A stretch of 64,000 bases of DNA. It comes from Vulcanimicrobiota bacterium (GTDB taxonomy: Bacteria > Vulcanimicrobiota > Vulcanimicrobiia > Vulcanimicrobiales > Vulcanimicrobiaceae). Below, piece after piece: positions 16,573-24,553 of this stretch (its first letter is position 1; each line of letters starts with the position of its first letter). Location of the stretch: the NCBI GenBank assembly GCA_013036095.1, contig JAAXCW010000003.1, positions 248,001 to 312,000 of the forward strand, given 5' to 3'. A model generated the notes under the pieces. It saw only the letters and a list, made by a program, of their open reading frames with translations. It made no database searches and was not told the DNA's origin. The translations under genes were made by a program, and so were the position numbers.

Positions 16573-17219
16573 TGCCTCGGCAACCATTGGCGGGCGCTCT
16601 GCAGCATGCTGCGCACTTCGTCGTCGCTGACTTGGCGGAAATCACTGTACCAAAAACCGACGCCGCGAAACGGCTCGGGCGTGGTCGCGCAGACCATGTC
16701 GTCGACGTACCGGGCGATGCTCGCGCACGTGTCGGCCGGCGCCACCGGAACCGCGACGACGATTTTGCTTGGTGAGCGGGCACGCAGCGCGAGCACGGCC
16801 GCGTACATGCTCGCGCCGGTTGCAAGTCCATCGTCGATCAGAATGACCGGTCTTCCTGAAACCTCCGGCGCAGGAAAGCCGCCGCGGTACGCGTTTTCAC
16901 GGCGTTGCAGCTCCGCCAACTCGGCTTGCGTGACCGCCTCCAGAGTCGCTTCGTCGATCCGCAGTTCTGCCAGTGTATCTTCGTTCAACACGCGAACGCC
17001 GCCCGACGCAATCGCGCCCATGGCCAATTCCACATGCCCTGGAACACCGAGCTTGCGTACAACAAAGACCTCGAGCGGCGCGCGCAGCGCCCGCGCGACT
17101 TCGAAAGCCACGGGTACTCCCCCGCGCGGCAGCGCGAGGACTTGCGCGCCGCTATCCTTATAAGACGCCAGTTTTCCGGCCAGCTGCAAGCCTGCATCGG
17201 CGCGATCGCTGAAGATCAT
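16569..17219 (-). CDS. Phosphoribosyltransferase-family protein
   Basis: 216 aa. The PRPP-binding motif VILIDDGLATGASM is intact and ALPRGGVPVAFEVARAL is the N-terminal phosphate loop. The family is often annotated as putative phosphoribosyltransferase without a known base. First gene of a minus-strand run PRTase-hydrolase-polymerase joined by 4-nt overlaps, which suggests one transcript. Confidence 0.85.
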   Translation of the reverse strand: MIFSDRADAGLQLAGKLASYKDSGAQVLALPRGGVPVAFEVARALRAPLEVFVVRKLGVPGHVELAMGAIASGGVRVLNEDTLAELRIDEATLEAVTQAELAELQRRENAYRGGFPAPEVSGRPVILIDDGLATGASMYAAVLALRARSPSKIVVAVPVAPADTCASIARYVDDMVCATTPEPFRGVGFWYSDFRQVSDDEVRSMLQSARQWLPRQ

Positions 17220-17329
17220 CGCTTTCGGTTGTTCTCCAAGGAAGGAGGGTTGGAAACGGTTGCCTGCCCGCCCTTGCGGGCCCGCGCTTGGGTATGTTGT
17301 AAGTGACTCACCGTAATGGAGGTAGCGAG

Positions 17330-17782
17330 ATGGCGGTACGTATGGACCCCAGTGAATTATGGCAACGCTCGCAAGGCGTGATCAACCAGGCCGTCGGCCG
17401 CGGTGCTGAGCTGCTGGCCGATCGGGTCGAGCACTACGGCACAGTCGCGAGTGACGTCGGCGAAGTTTTGCGTGAAAAAGGCGAGCCCCAGGCGGCCGAT
17501 CTTGTCGACATGCTGGCCGGCGGCGTAAGCGACGCGGCGAGCTACCTACGGTCACGCGATGGTACGTCGCTTTGGAGCGACGCGCAAGAGTTCGCACGCG
17601 GCCGCACGTGGCTGTTAGCCGGAATCGGCTTGGTCGGCGGCATGGCTGCGGCGCGCGCTGTGCGCAGTGCGAATCGTCCGCGTGATTGGGAACAGCCTGA
17701 TTACGTCGAATCTTATTCGCAGTCGCAACCCACGTTCGGCGAATCCTCGCTGAACGGCGGGCGGTACGACGAGCGGTTATGA
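17330..17782 (+). CDS. Uncharacterised membrane-anchored protein (first gene of envelope cluster)
   Basis: 150 aa from ATG 17330, which has GGAGGT 6 nt upstream; a GTG at 17303 is less likely. Amphipathic helical N-terminus (SQGVINQAVGRGAELLADRV), one short hydrophobic segment (TWLLAGIGLVGGMAAARAV) near residue 105, and a polar Ser/Gln-rich tail. Not recognised as a family. It overlaps the next gene by ATGA; together with that gene and the DUF3618 gene it forms a cluster of the kind common in soil bacteria. Confidence 0.7.
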   Translation: MAVRMDPSELWQRSQGVINQAVGRGAELLADRVEHYGTVASDVGEVLREKGEPQAADLVDMLAGGVSDAASYLRSRDGTSLWSDAQEFARGRTWLLAGIGLVGGMAAARAVRSANRPRDWEQPDYVESYSQSQPTFGESSLNGGRYDERL

Positions 17783-18174
17783 ACCAGCACGAATCGCTTG
17801 GAGATTCGCTGCGCCATCTGGCGCGCGATCTCGGCGACTTGTTTCGCGCCGAGCTTGCGCTCTTCAAACGCGAAACGGCAACGCAGCTCCGCGGCCTAGC
17901 CGCAGCCGGAATTTGGATGAGCGGCGCGGCAGTGCTCGGGCTGGCGTTCCTGGGCGCGTTCACGGCCATGCTGATCATAGCGCTCGGCCTGGCGCTCCCG
18001 CTGTGGGCGTCGGCGCTTATCGTCACCCTGTTTTACGGGATTGGGGCAGCCGGTTTGCTGGCTGCCGCAATCGCAAAATTTCGAGAAGCAACACCACTGG
18101 ATTTCGATCAAACGGCGCGTAGCGTGAAGGAGGACATAGCATGGATCAAGAGCGGTATGAATTCCGCGAAGTAG
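17779..18174 (+). CDS. Phage-holin-3-6/DUF1469-type membrane protein
   Basis: 131 aa. Amphipathic N-terminus (LRHLARDLGDLFRAELALFK) followed by two adjacent membrane helices (about residues 46-70 and 75-97) and a charged tail (TARSVKEDIAWIKSG). This is the pattern of the putative Actinobacteriophage holin III / DUF1469 proteins, which in chromosomes sit next to DUF3618 and YtxH-like genes and are probably envelope proteins, not lysis factors. Start overlaps the previous stop; the 3' end overlaps the next gene by 34 nt. Confidence 0.75.
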   Translation: MNQHESLGDSLRHLARDLGDLFRAELALFKRETATQLRGLAAAGIWMSGAAVLGLAFLGAFTAMLIIALGLALPLWASALIVTLFYGIGAAGLLAAAIAKFREATPLDFDQTARSVKEDIAWIKSGMNSAK

Positions 18175-18626
18175 AAGACGCGCGCGAGCGCGTCGCTGAA
18201 GACGTTCGGTCGGTCGCATACAACGCGAACGTCGTCGAGCGCACCAAAGAAGCGGCACAAGACAAAGTCGACGATGCGAAAGGTGCCGTCATGGATCGCG
18301 TGCAGAGCGCGAAAGATGCGATTGGAAGCGCCGGGATGCGCGTGCGCGACGTGACCGTCGAGAACCCAATGGGCATGCTGCTCGCCGGAATGGCGGTTGG
18401 CTTCCTCGTCGGTATGATGTTGCCGGTCACCCGTTTCGAGTCCGAGCGTATCGGGCCGATGACCGATCAGATGAAAGACAAAATGCGTGAGGCCGGCGGC
18501 GAAATCGTGCGTCGCGGCGGTGAAGTCATCAAGGACACGATCGAGGCATCCAAGGAGGCTGCTACGGCTTCAATCCGCACGCAAACTGCGGAGATGATGC
18601 CCGACGACACGTCGTCGATGACCTAA
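18141..18626 (+). CDS. DUF3618-like membrane protein
   Basis: 161 aa with AAGGAGG before the ATG. Long amphipathic helix rich in Lys/Asp/Ala (KEAAQDKVDDAKGAVMDRVQ), then VENPMGMLLAGMAVGFLVGM as a single membrane segment around residue 75-95, and a second amphipathic helix. The N-P-x-G-x-L-L-A-G-x-A-x-G-F pattern is that of DUF3618/YtxH-type stress proteins. Function unknown; presumed membrane-surface scaffold. Confidence 0.75.
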   Translation: MDQERYEFREVEDARERVAEDVRSVAYNANVVERTKEAAQDKVDDAKGAVMDRVQSAKDAIGSAGMRVRDVTVENPMGMLLAGMAVGFLVGMMLPVTRFESERIGPMTDQMKDKMREAGGEIVRRGGEVIKDTIEASKEAATASIRTQTAEMMPDDTSSMT

Positions 18627-18644
18627 AGAACTGCTGTCCAGGCA

Positions 18645-18690
18645 GTAAAGGGACGGCCGATTCGATAAGAATCGACCGCCCCTTTCTTTT
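18645..18690 (+). terminator. Intrinsic terminator after the DUF3618 gene
   Basis: A long hairpin with arms built from AAAGGG/CCCTTT, CGG/CCG and CGATTC/GAATCG around GATAA, followed by TTTCTTTT. It ends at the base before tRNA-Leu, which leaves no room for a separate tRNA promoter outside the hairpin. Confidence 0.8.
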
Positions 18691-19006
18691 GGGATGGTGG
18701 TGGAATCGGTAGACACAGCAGACTTTTCTTGGAGCCGCGGATAGGGAAACCGCCCGCGGGATGCGCTCAAATTCGGTGAACGCTTTTTCGTCGCATGCGG
18801 CGGATGCCAACGCCGAGCCAAGCCACTTCGGTGGAAGGTGTAGAGACTGGACGGGCGCGACCTACGTGAGGAAGATTAGAAGATCATAAGGTCAAGGCAC
18901 AGTCCGGACCACAAACGGGTCGCATAGCGAACCGGTGACGAAAGTTATAGTGGTGCGAAAATTTGCTGGCCGAAAGGCCGTCCGGGTTCGAGTCCCGGCC
19001 ATCCCA
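18691..19006 (+). tRNA. tRNA-Leu(UAA), split by a group I intron
   Basis: Exon 1 is 18691-18725 and exon 2 is 18958-19006. Joined, they give a class II tRNA: acceptor GGGATGG/CCATCCC, D-arm with GGTAGA, anticodon loop CTTAAAA (anticodon UAA), a long variable arm (GGCCGAAAGGCC), T-arm CCGGG-TTCGAGT-CCCGG and discriminator A. CCA is not encoded. The intron interrupts after U34, the classic position of the cyanobacterial and plastid tRNA-Leu intron. Confidence 0.95.
18726..18957 (+). ncRNA. Group I intron in tRNA-Leu(UAA) (232 nt, no ORF)
   Basis: The 5' splice site follows a U and the intron ends in G (18957), as group I introns require. Core elements resemble the conserved tRNA-Leu intron: P4 side AATTCGGTGAA (about 18770-18780), R-like GCCAACGCCGAGCCAAGCC (18806-18824), S-like AAGGTGTAGAGACTGGACGG (18835-18854), and the returning AGTCC (18901-18905) for P7. 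A small P6-type hairpin CCAC-TTCG-GTGG lies between. It is expected to self-splice; subgroup IC3 is inferred from likeness. Confidence 0.92.
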
Positions 19007-19041
19007 GTATTTCGGAACTCTTGCAGGCACAGGGAGAAATT

Positions 19042-21216
19042 ATGAATCGCGTGATAGGTTCGTTTGGCGTTGTTGCTTTAATCGTTGCCCTAACTTTTGG
19101 GCTGAACGCGGCGTTGCTGGCCGGTGCACAGTCTTCCGGGCTCGCAGCGCAGGCGACCGTCGCAAAAGCGCCGCCGGTTACCCCCGGGGGTGCGGATCCG
19201 TTCCTCTGGCTTGAAGATAAAGACGGCGTGCAGTCGATGGCATGGGTGAAAACGGAAAATGCGAAAACGCTTCCTGTCCTGCAAGGCGATCCGCACTACG
19301 CCGCCCTGTACGCTGACGCGCTCAAAGTAGCGCAGGCCAAAGGACGCATTCCCGTTCCTTCGATCATTCACGGGGCGATCTATAACTTCTGGCAAGATGA
19401 TCGGCACGTGCGCGGCATCTTTCGCCGGACGACTCCTTCCAGCTATGCCTCCGCCACGCCGCATTGGACGGCGGTGCTCGACCTAGACGCGCTGGCGGCA
19501 TCCGAAAAGGCTAATTGGGTCTGGGAGGGTGTGGATTGTTACTGGCCGGCGGAGCAGCGCTGTTTGTTGGCGCTTTCCGACGGCGGCGAAGACGCGCGCA
19601 CCATCCGGGAATTCGACCTTCGCACGCGGTCCTTCGTGCCGGGCGGATTCGCCCTTTCGCGTGGCAAGCAGCAAGCCGCGTGGGAGGACGCGAACACGTT
19701 GCTGGTTTCGCGCGAGTGGAATCCGGGCGAACTGACTTCGTCGGGATATGCGTACATTATCAAGCGCGTGAAGCGCGGGCAGCCGCTTTCCAGCGCGGCC
19801 GAGGTCTTCCGCGGAGAAAAGAGCGACGTCAGCGCGGACGCCTTCACTTTGCAAGACGGATCCGGAAACCGTGCGACTCTGATCCGGCGCGGCGTGACGT
19901 TCTTTACGTCGCAGTACTACATTTTCACACCAAGTGGGCTGCAGCGCCTAGCGGTGCCGCTCAAGGCTGACATACGCACACTCGTTGGCGGAAAAATCAT
20001 TCTTTCGCCCAACGAAAATTGGACGGCGAATGGCCACACCTTCGCGCCAGGCGCGTTGCTGGCCGTTGACCTAGCAGCCGCAAAGGCCGATCCGGCACAT
20101 CTAAAACCGCAGCTCGTGTACGCGCCCGGGCCTCGGGAATCGATCAACGGAGTGCAAGCGACGCATTCGCAACTCCTCGTGGCGCTCTATCAAAATGTTC
20201 GCGGCCGCGGCATCGTCTTTACTCCGCGTGCCAACGGAATGTGGAGTTCGCGCCGTCTGAATCTTCCCGACAACGCTTCGGTCAATCTGGTGGATAGCGA
20301 TTTGCATAACGGCAATGCGTTTCTGCAAGTTACGAGCTTTTTAAGGCCGACCACACTGTGGGCCGTCAATGCTTCAACCGGGACAGCGTCGGTTGAGAAA
20401 GCGCTCCCTGCGCAGTTCAACGCCTCGCGGGATGTCGTCGAGCAGCACGAAGCAACGTCGAAAGACGGCACGAAGATTCCGTACTTTATTGTTCATCGTA
20501 AAAACCTGCAACTGAACGGCCGCAACCCAACCGTAATGAATGCGTACGGGGGATTTCAGATATCGGAGACGCCGTTCTATTCAGGTACGCTGGGCAAACT
20601 GTGGCTTGAGCGCGGGGGCGTATTCGTGCTGGCCAATATACGCGGCGGCGGCGAATTCGGACCGGCGTGGCACGAGGCCGGCCTGAAAACGAACCGGCAA
20701 CGCATATACGAAGATTTCTACGCGGTGGGTCAGGATTTGGTCGCGCGCAGAATTACATCGCCGCGCTATTTGGGGATCGAAGGGGGCTCGAACGGCGGCC
20801 TGCTTATGGGCGTCGAATTCACGCAGCATCCCTCAATGTGGAACGCGGTCGACATTCAGGTCCCGCTTCTCGATATGTTGCGCTATGAAAAAATTCAGGC
20901 CGGCGCATCGTGGGTCGGCGAGTACGGGAGCATCTCGGTTCCGGCGGAAGCTGCGTTCCTTGCGAAAATTTCCCCGTACAACAATCTTCGAGCGGGAGTC
21001 GCATATCCGGAGCCCTTCATTTGGACCACCACCAAGGACGATCGCGTTGGACCGCAACACGCCCGCAAGTTCGCCGCCATGCTTTCGGCAATGCAGGTTC
21101 CCTATCTGTTCTACGAAGTCACCGAAGGCGGCCACGGATCGGGCGCCAATCTGAAAGAGCGCGCACATACCTCGGCGTTGGAGTGGACATATTTCACGAA
21201 AAAACTGATGGAATAG
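19042..21216 (+). CDS. Prolyl oligopeptidase (S9 family), exported
   Basis: 724 aa from ATG 19042, preceded by GGGAG; a start 7 codons earlier is possible. A signal peptide covers about residues 1-30. The beta-propeller region is followed by the alpha/beta hydrolase domain with IEGGSNGGLLMG (nucleophile Ser), TKDDRVGPQHARKF (Asp) and TEGGHGSGA (His). S9A enzymes cut short peptides after proline. The full triad suggests an active enzyme in the periplasm or outside. Confidence 0.93.
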   Translation: MNRVIGSFGVVALIVALTFGLNAALLAGAQSSGLAAQATVAKAPPVTPGGADPFLWLEDKDGVQSMAWVKTENAKTLPVLQGDPHYAALYADALKVAQAKGRIPVPSIIHGAIYNFWQDDRHVRGIFRRTTPSSYASATPHWTAVLDLDALAASEKANWVWEGVDCYWPAEQRCLLALSDGGEDARTIREFDLRTRSFVPGGFALSRGKQQAAWEDANTLLVSREWNPGELTSSGYAYIIKRVKRGQPLSSAAEVFRGEKSDVSADAFTLQDGSGNRATLIRRGVTFFTSQYYIFTPSGLQRLAVPLKADIRTLVGGKIILSPNENWTANGHTFAPGALLAVDLAAAKADPAHLKPQLVYAPGPRESINGVQATHSQLLVALYQNVRGRGIVFTPRANGMWSSRRLNLPDNASVNLVDSDLHNGNAFLQVTSFLRPTTLWAVNASTGTASVEKALPAQFNASRDVVEQHEATSKDGTKIPYFIVHRKNLQLNGRNPTVMNAYGGFQISETPFYSGTLGKLWLERGGVFVLANIRGGGEFGPAWHEAGLKTNRQRIYEDFYAVGQDLVARRITSPRYLGIEGGSNGGLLMGVEFTQHPSMWNAVDIQVPLLDMLRYEKIQAGASWVGEYGSISVPAEAAFLAKISPYNNLRAGVAYPEPFIWTTTKDDRVGPQHARKFAAMLSAMQVPYLFYEVTEGGHGSGANLKERAHTSALEWTYFTKKLME

Positions 21217-21222
21217 CGAGGC

Positions 21223-21288
21223 ATGAGCGACTCTCGGAGCAGAAATGCAACCTTTATCGCGCAGCTGGGGTTAGGTGAAGCGATATGA
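21223..21288 (+). CDS. Possible 21-residue leader ORF
   Basis: ATG 21223 with GCGAGG upstream; stop 21286-21288 overlaps the ATG of the next gene. Peptide MSDSRSRNATFIAQLGLGEA plus Ile. It may only couple translation to the downstream gene. Very short, so chance is possible. Confidence 0.25.
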   Translation: MSDSRSRNATFIAQLGLGEAI

Positions 21289-21620
21289 TCTGCGAACCGG
21301 AAGCCGCCCCCGTCGATGTCCTCCTCGTGAAAGCCAAACAAGCAGGCGCGGAGGAGGTCCAGGAGCCCATTTATGGCGGTTATGAAAATGCCCGCGGCGA
21401 TGTTTCCCTTTTCGGAGAGAAGCTCGTTTACCGCGTGAATTTCAAAAACCGGACGGTTCGCCAGCATCCGAGCCTCAATCCCGAGGCCCAAGGGCTCTAC
21501 GAAGCCGCCCAGGCAGGCGAGGCGTTCAAATACTGCAACGTCAGCTTCCGCCGCTTGAGCAACGACCAGATTGTCGAGATCTGCGGCTCGGGTTCGTTCC
21601 GCGCCACCCCGCGAGTCTAA
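21285..21620 (+). CDS. Uncharacterised small protein
   Basis: 111 aa, not recognised. The central segment (SLFGEKLVYRVNFKNRTVRQ) suggests a small beta-sheet domain; two Cys (CNVSF, EICGSG) lie near the C-terminus and one near the N-terminus. No signal peptide or membrane helix. Start overlaps the stop of the mini-ORF. Cytoplasmic, function unknown. Confidence 0.5.
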   Translation: MICEPEAAPVDVLLVKAKQAGAEEVQEPIYGGYENARGDVSLFGEKLVYRVNFKNRTVRQHPSLNPEAQGLYEAAQAGEAFKYCNVSFRRLSNDQIVEICGSGSFRATPRV

Positions 21621-21640
21621 ACGGCGGGTAAGACCGCTTT

Positions 21641-21835
21641 ATGGAAAAGCTTCCCAAAGACCGTGACGGTGAGATCTTTCAGGACGACCTCACCGAAAAT
21701 CAAAGCAAACCCCGAGGACCGCGCCGCGACGACGCCGAGCGAGACGAGAAAATGGATCCCGGTGTAGATTCACAAGAAGACGATCGCGCCATGGAAGAAA
21801 ACCGCTTCGGCGTGAACGAACCGAAGAAACCCTAA
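21641..21835 (+). CDS. Small, highly charged, probably disordered protein
   Basis: 64 aa, nearly all Asp/Glu/Arg/Lys/Pro/Gln with no hydrophobic core (RRDDAERDEKMDPGVDSQED). It has no clear Shine-Dalgarno. It sits directly before the HAD gene and resembles, in composition, the 50-aa protein after that gene. Likely an intrinsically disordered stress-type protein; this is inference. Confidence 0.5.
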   Translation: MEKLPKDRDGEIFQDDLTENQSKPRGPRRDDAERDEKMDPGVDSQEDDRAMEENRFGVNEPKKP

Positions 21836-21838
21836 CGC

Positions 21839-22501
21839 TTGCCGGCGTTCATTTTCGATCTCGACGGAACGCTCGTCGATAGCGTCTATCAGCACGTGAT
21901 GGCGTGGCATGCCGCGCTGCGCGAATGCGGCTTCGATCTTTCCATTTGGCGAGTCCACCGGCGCATCGGGATGAGCGGAGGCTTGATGATTCGCGCGCTC
22001 GCGCGCGAGCTCGATATGCCGCTCGAGGAGCCCATCATCAAACGTTTGGGCGAGTTGCACGAACAAGAGTTTAAGCGGCGCATCTCGTCGATAGCTCCGC
22101 TTCCCGGCGCCCGTGATCTCTTAGCCGAGCTGCGCGATCTAAATATCCCTTACATCATTGCGACGAGCGGAACGCAAGCCGATGCCGGACCGATGCTTGA
22201 GCTGCTGGGTCGCATCGGCGAGAAAATCGTTACGCGCGAGGATGTGAAGCGCGCCAAGCCCGATCCTGATCTCTTTCTAACCGCCGCCAAGAGGCTGCAC
22301 GTCAAAGACGTCGAGGTGATCGTGGCCGGCGACAGCGTCTGGGATATGTTGGCAGCCCGGCGCGCGAATTTTCTGGGCGTAGGCGTGCTCAGCGGAGGTT
22401 ACGGGCAGCAGGAACTGGAGCAGGCCGGAGCATTCCGGGTCTACGCCGATCCCGAAGAGATGCGCCGGCACCTAGACGAACTCGGCGTGCGTGAAGAATA
22501 A
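21839..22501 (+). CDS. HAD-superfamily phosphatase
   Basis: 220 aa from TTG 21839, which is needed because the core begins at once (PAFIFDLDGTLVDS). All HAD motifs are present: DLDGT with the two Asp, the cap domain, IATSGTQADA (motif II), KRAKPDPDLF (motif III Lys) and AGDSVWDMLAARRA (motif IV). It resembles phosphoglycolate phosphatase / beta-phosphoglucomutase types; substrate cannot be read off. Starts 3 nt after the preceding small gene. Confidence 0.88.
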   Translation: MPAFIFDLDGTLVDSVYQHVMAWHAALRECGFDLSIWRVHRRIGMSGGLMIRALARELDMPLEEPIIKRLGELHEQEFKRRISSIAPLPGARDLLAELRDLNIPYIIATSGTQADAGPMLELLGRIGEKIVTREDVKRAKPDPDLFLTAAKRLHVKDVEVIVAGDSVWDMLAARRANFLGVGVLSGGYGQQELEQAGAFRVYADPEEMRRHLDELGVREE

Positions 22502-22510
22502 GGAGCTTTT

Positions 22511-22663
22511 ATGGAACGCGAACGTCTCGACGACGAAGATAAAGCCGAACGCGAAACCGATGAAGGAGAGCCGGCCGAGGCGGTCTACGCCGATACGGAT
22601 TTAGATCCCAACGCCGATGATCAAAAAGACGCGCACCATGCCGAGCCGGACGAGCACGTCTAA
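22511..22663 (+). CDS. 50-residue acidic protein
   Basis: ATG 22511 has AAGGAG upstream and lies 9 nt after the HAD stop. The sequence is strongly acidic with no hydrophobic segment (MERERLDDEDKAERETDEGE, then ...DTDLDPNADDQKDAHHAEPD). Good ribosome binding site and operon position argue that it is real. It overlaps the convergent hydrolase stop by 4 nt. Function unknown. Confidence 0.5.
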   Translation: MERERLDDEDKAERETDEGEPAEAVYADTDLDPNADDQKDAHHAEPDEHV

Positions 22664-23586
22664 CCCGGCGGGTGCTGCCTTACAAACGTGGCGACGGCAT
22701 CGTGCAGCTTTTGCGGCTGGTCATACATGATGAAGTGCCGTGAGGGTTCGATCATTTGCACGTTGGCGGCCGGGTCGTTTGCCAACAGCATCTCGTAGTA
22801 GCTGCGCTTAGCGGCAGCATCAGGCAGCATCTTCCCTTCGAACGCTGCGTCGTAGGGCGCGATCACCAAGAGCGGCGCCCTCACCGCAGTAAGCTGCGGG
22901 CGCAGATCGAGCGCAAGATCTTCTGATATCCAGGCCGCAGTCGCGGCGGGATCGCTGCGCCCGGCCAGCGGCGCAACAACTGCGATGTCGTCGGGAGATG
23001 TCATCAGATTGGGCAGAACATAGGTTTTTTCCATTGCGGCGAACTGCGCGGGCGTTGCGATCGACGCCATCGACCCGGCCATCTGCGTGCCGGCCTGTGC
23101 CCGTTGATCGGCCGTCATTCTGTCCATACCCGGGAAGATCGGAAGCCCGTCAACGGATATCACGCCCCCGAGTCTGTCCGAGTGCTGTTCGGCAAGCATA
23201 ATTCCAAGCGAACCGCCCAAGCTGTGTCCGACGACGACGGGCTTGACGATCGACTGCGTTTGCAGCAGCGACCAAAAGTCAGCCGAAACGGTTTGGACGA
23301 GCGGAGGCTTAATGGCCGGTTTCCCGTCGAAACCTGGCAGTGTGAGGGCGTAAATGGTATATGACGGAGAGAACTGCGCAATTTCGCCAGACCACTCCCA
23401 CGGTCCGCACGTTAATCCGGGAATGAAAATCAGCGCGCGCCTTCCGGAAGTTCCGTAAACGTCGACGTGAAGCGAGCCGGCATCGAAGGATTTTGCGGGA
23501 GTGGGAAGCGGCGGCGGAACGGTGGCGCGCGCGGCCGCCGTCGCGGCAAATAGCGCGAGGGCTGCGGCAAGAAGAAAGCGCTTCAT
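22660..23586 (-). CDS. Exported alpha/beta hydrolase
   Basis: 308 aa. Signal peptide about residues 1-21 (MKRFLLAAALALFAATAAAR). Hydrolase landmarks: FIPGLTCGPWEWSGEI (oxyanion), the nucleophile elbow VVGHSLGGSLG, an acid strand at PLLVIAPYDAAF and a late His in PSRHFIMYDQP. Lipase/esterase-like; substrate unknown. Monocistronic, convergent with the acidic-protein gene. Confidence 0.85.
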   Translation of the reverse strand: MKRFLLAAALALFAATAAARATVPPPLPTPAKSFDAGSLHVDVYGTSGRRALIFIPGLTCGPWEWSGEIAQFSPSYTIYALTLPGFDGKPAIKPPLVQTVSADFWSLLQTQSIVKPVVVGHSLGGSLGIMLAEQHSDRLGGVISVDGLPIFPGMDRMTADQRAQAGTQMAGSMASIATPAQFAAMEKTYVLPNLMTSPDDIAVVAPLAGRSDPAATAAWISEDLALDLRPQLTAVRAPLLVIAPYDAAFEGKMLPDAAAKRSYYEMLLANDPAANVQMIEPSRHFIMYDQPQKLHDAVATFVRQHPPG

Positions 23587-23626
23587 GTATTACTCCTGTA
23601 CATTAAACTTGGCTGACGAGCAGACG

Positions 23627-24436
23627 TTAGGGCCGGAAACCGATACCGAAGCCGAAATAATGCCCTCGGGCGAGGTCGGTCACGGTTTGGCCGAGCTCGG
23701 CGTCGATCTCGACATTCGGTCTCACCAAGTATTGAATGCCGCCGTCGATGCCAAAGAGCCTTCCGCCATCTGGACGGATCCGCGTTTGGCCGTACCCTTC
23801 CGCATAAAATTGCGTGCGTGGATTGCTCTGGATCGTGAATACAACCGACGGCAGCAACGATGTAAAACGCGACGCGTGTCCGTCGAGTGTTTGCGCGAAA
23901 GAGGACTGCACGCCGATCGTCGTTGCGAATCCGGCGGCGGGTGAAAGTGAGTGTCCGTAGTCGAAATTCATCGTTGCAACGGGCGCTCCGGCAGTGAAGA
24001 GCGCGGAGCCGGTCGGAAAAATGTAGAGCAGGTCGAGCGCCGCTGTGTCGGATGGCCCGCTGAAAAATTCATACTTGGCACCGACGCCGCTATCGGCAAA
24101 GCCCCGCTGAAGGATGCCGCCAGATTTTTGTGCCAGGTCGTTCGGACCGACGACGTCCCACTCTAATCGCGGCGACGCACCATAACGAATGAACCCTTGC
24201 GGATAAGCTGCCGCGTGCGAACCGTCATTTTGCATGAGGTTGACGTAGCCGAGTTCCCATAGGCTCTCGTGCGGCTTCACGGCGCAGGCGCTAAAACCAA
24301 TCGTCGGCCGGTTCAACGCCGCCAGCAGATTCGTCGTCGCGCCGCCGCACGGATCCGACACCGGCGCAGCGCTCGGTGCCGGCAACGGAGCAGGCGATGC
24401 AAGGGCTGCGAATATGAGAATGATTCCTAAATTCAT
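23627..24436 (-). CDS. Outer-membrane beta-barrel protein (MetA-pathway/phenol-degradation type)
   Basis: 269 aa. A signal peptide is followed by alternating amphipathic strands (WELGYVNLMQN, RLEWDVVGPN, GVGAKYEFF, LDLLYIFPTG) and a C-terminal strand ending GHYFGFGIGFRP with aromatic and Arg-Pro end, as in outer-membrane barrels. The pattern fits the PF13557-type porin-like family. 40 nt upstream of the hydrolase on the same strand, so the two may be co-expressed. Confidence 0.6.
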   Translation of the reverse strand: MNLGIILIFAALASPAPLPAPSAAPVSDPCGGATTNLLAALNRPTIGFSACAVKPHESLWELGYVNLMQNDGSHAAAYPQGFIRYGASPRLEWDVVGPNDLAQKSGGILQRGFADSGVGAKYEFFSGPSDTAALDLLYIFPTGSALFTAGAPVATMNFDYGHSLSPAAGFATTIGVQSSFAQTLDGHASRFTSLLPSVVFTIQSNPRTQFYAEGYGQTRIRPDGGRLFGIDGGIQYLVRPNVEIDAELGQTVTDLARGHYFGFGIGFRP

Positions 24437-24484
24437 TACGAGCCTACGTTCCGCGACGGCAGGGGCGTACCTCCAGGGAGCTCA

Positions 24485-24553
24485 ATGAACCCGGGTTCTC
24501 TCAGAACCCCTTCCGGGGTCTCAGTTTTTCTTGGAGGTCTTTTCCTCGCGTGA
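24485..24553 (+). CDS. 22-residue leader ORF overlapping etfB
   Basis: ATG 24485 with AGGGAG 7 nt upstream; reads MNPGSLRTPSGVSVFLGGLF plus Leu-Ala, stop 24551-24553 overlapping the GTG of etfB. Two competing hairpins lie inside it. The overlap and binding site suggest coupling or attenuation of etfB. Short, so moderate confidence. Confidence 0.4.
   Translation: MNPGSLRTPSGVSVFLGGLFLA
24493..24528 (+). promoter_or_regulatory. Two mutually exclusive hairpins before etfBA
   Basis: Hairpin 1: GGGTTCT-CTC-AGAACCC (24493-24509). Hairpin 2: ACCCC-TTCC-GGGGT (24506-24519), followed by CTCAG and TTTTT (24524-24528). They share ACCC, so only one can form at a time. This is the layout of an attenuator or a weak terminator; function inferred. 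Confidence 0.45.

Noticed and set aside
17290-17295. SigB-like -10 (GGGTAT) before the envelope cluster
   Set aside because: No GTTT-type -35 at the right distance; a chance match cannot be excluded.
18880-18957. RNase P RNA-like string GACGAAAGTTATAGTGGTGCG
   Set aside because: It lies at the 3' end of the group I intron (P9 region) and none of the other RNase P core is present.
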